64,000 nt of DNA from Lithospermum erythrorhizon (lineage: Eukaryota; Streptophyta; Magnoliopsida; Boraginales; Boraginaceae), in the NCBI GenBank assembly GCA_019722365.1, contig JADFUC010000964.1:868001-932000 (forward strand), in the 5' to 3' direction. Position 1 is the first letter of the stretch; the number at the start of each line of letters is the position of its first letter. The translations under genes and the position numbers were made by a program. The notes below the pieces were generated by a model. It saw only the letters and a list, made by a program, of their open reading frames with translations. It ran no database searches and was not told where the DNA came from. Shown piece after piece: positions 59,656 through 64,000 of this stretch.

Positions 59656-61307
59656 CTGAAAAGAGCAAGCGTATCAACGTTATGGAACACTGCAAATATC
59701 TGCTATATATACATAAATTCAGAAACAAACTAAGTTAAAGGCAGCTTGAATCAAGCTGCATTGAGAGGTAAAAAAAGTTGGGCGTGTCCAGTGCTTCAAA
59801 CCAGTGATACCATATATGTCACATGAAGACAACACTTACTGTAGCACTAATTAATGCTCAAAACAAACAAGACTATAACCTTGACCAATTAACACGGATC
59901 AATGAAACTATTTCTTGCTAAAAAATTAATAAAATCAAGAATTCTAAACTATCCTTCTTATTCAAATAGACGAGAACTAACACTGAATTCAGATTAGAGT
60001 CATTTTTTCCTTTCAATTCTCCAAGTAGTATCGGAAACAGATTCGCTTTTTGGCTTTTATGACAAGGGTAAGGTTGCATGGTATCCGACCCCCTCCACTT
60101 AGGCGAAACAAGAGGCATTGGAGCATGTTAACCTAATTTTTTCAGTAGTAGTCTGCATTAAAAATAAGGAAACCAAGAATGGAATGCAAGAACATGGTAA
60201 CTCAACTGGAAAATGAAACAGAAAGAAGAGAAAAAGGGATTTAGATTAATGAAACTTACCACAAAACAAGAAAGGAAGCGTATGTAAATGTTTGCCTGAG
60301 ATTTGAGGTAATCTGAGTTGTAGTTAGTATAAATATTTGTAGGACGTTTGGTAGGAGTTCAATAAATGTAAATTTATTTATATAGTTGAATTTGTTCAAC
60401 TGATTAATGCAGGAGTAGTTGGTTAGCCATAACATTTGAGGACCAAAAATTGACCTATGGTCTCAACTCATTTTTTAACTTTTTTAGGTCATGGTTTAAT
60501 GTACTCTTGAAAGTACTTTAACCAACTAAGTACGATTCAACTCCTTAATCATTGTAGTGAGGTTATTATTATTTAGTTAATTTTGTGATAATTTCTATGA
60601 CTTACTCTCATTAAACAGATTTACCAAGTCCACATACAATACGCGCCCAAACCTTACATGAACATAGTCTAGTGAAACACCATGAATCAAAGTAATTCCT
60701 TGTTACCAATGAAGTTGAAATTGATTACTTATTCATTTGACCAATTCTTTGAGTTGGTTAGTTTGTAGTTTCAAATTAAACTTACATTTTTGCCCACACC
60801 CCCATTTTGGTAGATTTTTTAGGGTACCAATCTGACCTAGTCATTTGAGTTGACTCAGTTCTGCTTTCTCGTGCTTGACCAACTTTAATTGACCTTTCAA
60901 GAACCAACCAACTGAATTTCTCAGGCACCCTACTGCATGTATTGCTCATATTATTATAAGTACACATAAAATCTTGGCACCGAACGAGCAATTAACTCGG
61001 TGTGGCACGACTCATGTAAACCTCTAGCACCACGCCACCACCAACAAACTATGCAGGCTTACTGAATATAACGAACAATAATTCTCCGTAGTAGCAATAA
61101 GTTCCATTTCAGCAGTAAACAATTCAGGACTACCTCGTCTGCAAAAAGCACAGCAGACTACAAGCATACTGAATATATATTCGAAAACACAAACAGTTTG
61201 AAGTGTTGCACCTAACAAGCTAATGAATCTTACTAACACAGATCAATAAATGAGCTGACTGAGATTATATGTGATAAGACAGAACACTTCAATATACATT
61301 TGAACTC
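59656..61307. promoter_or_regulatory. Leader intron and promoter of CAR gene, and 3' flank of the DRT111-like gene
   Basis: An acceptor (CTTTTCAG at 59656) and a donor (GTAAGT at 60254-60259) suggest a leader intron from 60259 down to 59656, with the first leader exon from 60260 upward. Within the intron, 60060-60138 contains acaagggtaaggttgc and gtatccgaccccctccactt, followed by aggcgaaac..ggcattggagcatgtta. This is a third copy of the dispersed repeat seen at 18.0 and 18.6 kb and looks like a SINE 3' part. The remainder to 61307 has no gene. Confidence 0.45.
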
Positions 61308-62658
61308 CTAAGAGAAACCGGGAATTTCCCCTGGAGCGGGAGCCAACTCATTTTTATTGAACTTCTCCTCTTCATAGAAACCAGCACGTACAATCCTACC
61401 ACCAAAAAAGCGACCCTCCAGTTCAATAAGGGCTTTGGTTGCTTGTTCGGGTCTTTCAAACTGAACAAATATTCTCACTGCCTCCTCATGTGGGAAATTC
61501 GGTTCTGTTATCTCAAATATCAAGACACGGGTGACAGTACCAAACTTCGTACACTCCTCTGCTACCTCACCTTCAAGCTCGTCGTCCACCTCACCAGGAC
61601 CAACCTTCAGTGACATGCCACACAGATCAGAATTGTCGCAAAAAAGGATAATTGAGTAAGGGGTTCACTTGAAGGCATAAAGGAAAAGAGAGTTAAGAGT
61701 AGTGGGGAATGTATATTCTACAGGAATTTCTAATGGCATCTAAACTTCAGTTATGCTACAAATCAATTCACAACGAAGCAGAAGAGAATGCAATTATCTA
61801 CTTAGCAAAACCTACCAGTTCCCTTATATTTCACAAGCGAGCTACATGATAATCAACTAAGTGCGCAAAAGAATGCATAGATGTTCTAACACCACATCAT
61901 TATTAACTTTACTCTTGTTCTGAGCATACCTTGACATTAGTAAGAACAACGAAATAACATCAAAGCCTAAACAATGGAAAATATTTGGCGAACAACCAAA
62001 ATGCAGAGGGTCTGCTGCTTGGATTTTATCAATGTAGCTTACTCATGAATATCATAAACCTATGTTAATTTTGATTCTTATCAAATTTATCTATCTATTA
62101 ACACACAACAAATTTGCCCAATTTACTATTACCATGTTAATTCTGATTCAAATCAAATTTGCGTGTCTCAATTAACACCAAAAAATTTGTAAACTTCGAC
62201 AACTTAAAAGCAAACTGAACAATCTTTTAGAGACGAAGGATCACCATACCATGTTCCTAAGCAAGACGACCCTCGTCGGCGCCATATTAAACTGCACACC
62301 CTTAACCTTCTTCTCCTTCTCAGCACTCTCATTAACAATATTCCCAGCTCTCTTATCCGTCTTCTTAACCATCAACGGCGTCGTAATCCCCTGCTCCATT
62401 TTCCCCAACCCCTGCCCCGCTTTCCACCCCATCTTCGCCATCATCCGTTGCGCCGCCGTCATCCCCCCTACCTCCTCCGCCTCCCTCTGCGGCGGCGCCA
62501 CCCTATCACCTCCGCCGCTCATAGCCGCCCTCCGTCGCCACGCTTCCTCGCCGGAGATATTCAAATCTCTCTCGATCTCTCTACTCTCTCTCGTCTCCTC
62601 CTCCTGGAAGAGGGCTCAACACTTCCGGCGGAAGGTCGCCGTATAAGCCGCCTAGCAT
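61308..62658 (-). pseudogene. DRT111/SPF45-like splicing factor with internal deletion and frame break
   Basis: Exon 1 (62250-62658) opens at the ATG at 62658 with MLGGLYGDLPPEVLSPL, the characteristic DRT111 N-terminus. Within about 25 codons it runs into a purine-rich stretch ending at TAG. In another frame, 62566 downward reads NISGEEAWRRRAAMSGGG, then the G-patch (MTAAQRMMAKMGWKAGQGLG, GITTPLMVKKTD). Exon 2 (61308-61604) gives the RRM (VGPGEVDDELEGEV, TRVLIFEITEPNFP, RIFVQFERPEQATKALIELE). Normal proteins have a long charged middle part between these pieces, so well over 100 residues are gone and the frame does not match at the joint. Family members act in the nucleus in splicing and light/DNA-damage responses. 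An internal Met at AAMSGGG could still give a G-patch plus RRM protein, so calling it dead is uncertain. Confidence 0.7.
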
Positions 62659-63953
62659 CGTAAATAGTGAAGAGTTTTGGGGCAATTTTTAGAATTTGTT
62701 TATTTCATCGGAAAATTGTGATGGATTAGCTCATATATTTTGGAGGATTTATTATGAGACACATAATTTTGTGTATTTACTTCAAAAGTAACCATTTAGA
62801 TGGGTTCGTGGAATTGTGATATCTCTCATTGGTAGAGGTTGGGCATGAACCGGTAAAGAGTGTGACTCCTCGGGCCATCATGCTAAATCTCGAGTAAACT
62901 TACTTCAGATGGGTTCCGTGCTCATCTACCCACTCGCCCGGTATAATACTCTTAAATTTCGGCTCTGGCTGCTTCGAGCTCAATCAAGACTCTTCATTAG
63001 GCAAATTGTAAGTAGGTGAGTGATATATTTGGTGATATGAGTAATCGAAATAGTAGATATTAAATGGTGGAGATCAAATAGTAAAAGAAGGAAATGTTAG
63101 TAATGAACGATATGGAGCCCGTTGGGCTAACCTTTTCTTTTTAAACTTATAAGTGATCAATTTACAATTTAGACCACCCACACGATCAAAATGAGTGCCA
63201 AAATGGGATCGTTACACACAAACAGTGATTAAATGGGCATCAAAACTCTTTAACACCATGTAGATCGGATCAAATTTAGTCCCTGCTAAGTTTGCACTGC
63301 TGCTGGCCCCACCTGAGAATAAACTAAACAAAACAAAAATTTGGCCATGCAGCTTGCACCACTTGGCAGCTTCTAGATGGTTGTCTTTATTTTTTTCCCT
63401 CTTATTTTTTAAATAATTTTGCACAATAATTAAGCAAAATAAAAATTAAAAAAAATATACCATTGTTTTTCATTTTTCGAGATTTATCGATGACTGTGTT
63501 TGTATTATTCGGACACCAAAAAAAATTTGAATTTTTTATACAATTTCGTCAATTGTCTTAAAATATTATGATTTTTTTGAAATTCAAAAAAATTTTGCAA
63601 AACGAAGATAAAGCTCGAGCACAATATAGAAATTAATTTTGACACTCTCGAATAATACGAAATCAATTATTCACGATACTTCAAGATATAAGCTTTTAAA
63701 TTTTAAGACAGAATAATAAACAATAATATTGTTTATAAAAACACACTTACAACAGCTAAAACCCTACTTAACTCTTCACTCTTCACCTCCACAAAACCTC
63801 TGTTTTCTGTCTCAAGCCCTACTTCACTGCAACATCAAAAACCCCATTTAACTATATTCATAATATTATTAAATTCAATACTGAAATCTGTATACTAAAA
63901 AAGTGTGAAACCGTCACACTAACTCCAAATCTGTATACTAAATTTGTTCAACC
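62659..63953. other. Spacer to the right edge
   Basis: Promoter of the DRT111-like copy at left. The middle is AT-rich and without recognisable genes. The last 200 bases, C/T-richer with little ATG, could be a 5' leader for a + strand gene. The phrase aaatctgtatactaaa occurs at about 63885 and 63928. Confidence 0.4.
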
Positions 63954-64000
63954 ATGAAGAAACCCAACTTTAATAATGCAAAAAAGCGTGTATCCATAAC
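63954..64000 (+). CDS. Possible start of a further gene (cut by window edge)
   Basis: After a CT-rich, ATG-free stretch, an ATG at 63954 opens a frame MKKPNFNNAKKRVSI that continues off the window. Only 15 full codons are visible. The composition change upstream is the only other support, so this is tentative. Confidence 0.3.
   Translation, partial: MKKPNFNNAKKRVSI

Overview
The window is nuclear DNA of a flowering plant, most likely a eudicot. The reasons are very AT-rich spacers, genes split by many short GT-AG introns, and families with plant-specific architecture: an EDR2-like PH-START protein, a PB1-Raf kinase, a class II KNOX protein, an AGCVIII kinase, a WEB coiled-coil protein, a CAR C2 protein and a chloroplast-type cyclophilin. 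The species cannot be named from this sequence. Protein family names rest on recognising motifs by eye, and no database search was possible.

Layout. 1-7216 (-): EDR2-like PH/START gene, 17 exons visible, 3' end cut off by the window edge. 7.6-7.8 kb: tRNA-related SINE-like element. 8.3-10.8 kb (-): intact intronless CDS of a nine-transmembrane TM9SF/EMP70 protein, with a 5'UTR intron full of tandem repeats. 10.9-14.3 kb: AT-rich spacer with degenerate tandem arrays. 14.6-16.0 kb (+): two related, frame-disrupted copies of a small plant protein. 17.0-19.0 kb (+): CYP28-type cyclophilin with frame breaks. 19.0-22.3 kb: spacer with a Stowaway-like MITE. 22.3-26.8 kb (+): KNAT3-like homeobox gene with a large repeat-filled first intron and two adjacent in-frame stops near the N-terminus. 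29.0-29.4 kb (-): conserved plant protein of unknown function. 30.4-35.8 kb (-): intact PB1-domain Raf-like MAPKKK. 36-44.5 kb: gene-poor and repeat-rich, with MULE-like remnants. 44.6-45.1 kb (+): fragment of a cytosolic glucose-6-phosphate dehydrogenase gene. 46.5-47.1 kb (+): broken RING-H2 gene. 49.8-51.9 kb (+): D6PK-type AGC kinase with an in-frame TGA. 52.6-54.4 kb (-): WEB coiled-coil gene. 55.3 kb: plastid trnA-like scrap. 55.6-57.3 kb (-): ALKBH2-type dioxygenase. 58.4-60.3 kb (-): CAR C2-domain gene. 61.3-62.7 kb (-): internally deleted DRT111/SPF45-like gene. The last 50 bases may open a further + strand gene.

The genes do not form one pathway, and I found no convincing new multi-gene system. 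The striking pattern is that clean genes (EDR2-like, TM9SF, Raf, WEB, ALKBH2, CAR) alternate with recognisable genes that keep their introns but carry stops, frameshifts or deletions (small-protein pair, CYP28, KNAT3-like, G6PDH, RING-H2, D6PK-like, DRT111-like). That fits either gene loss on one copy of a duplicated genome or small indel and substitution errors in the assembly. Reads, transcripts and the duplicate region would separate these. Several spacers and introns also hold local tandem arrays with 60-150 base units, which suggests that short-period duplication is common here.
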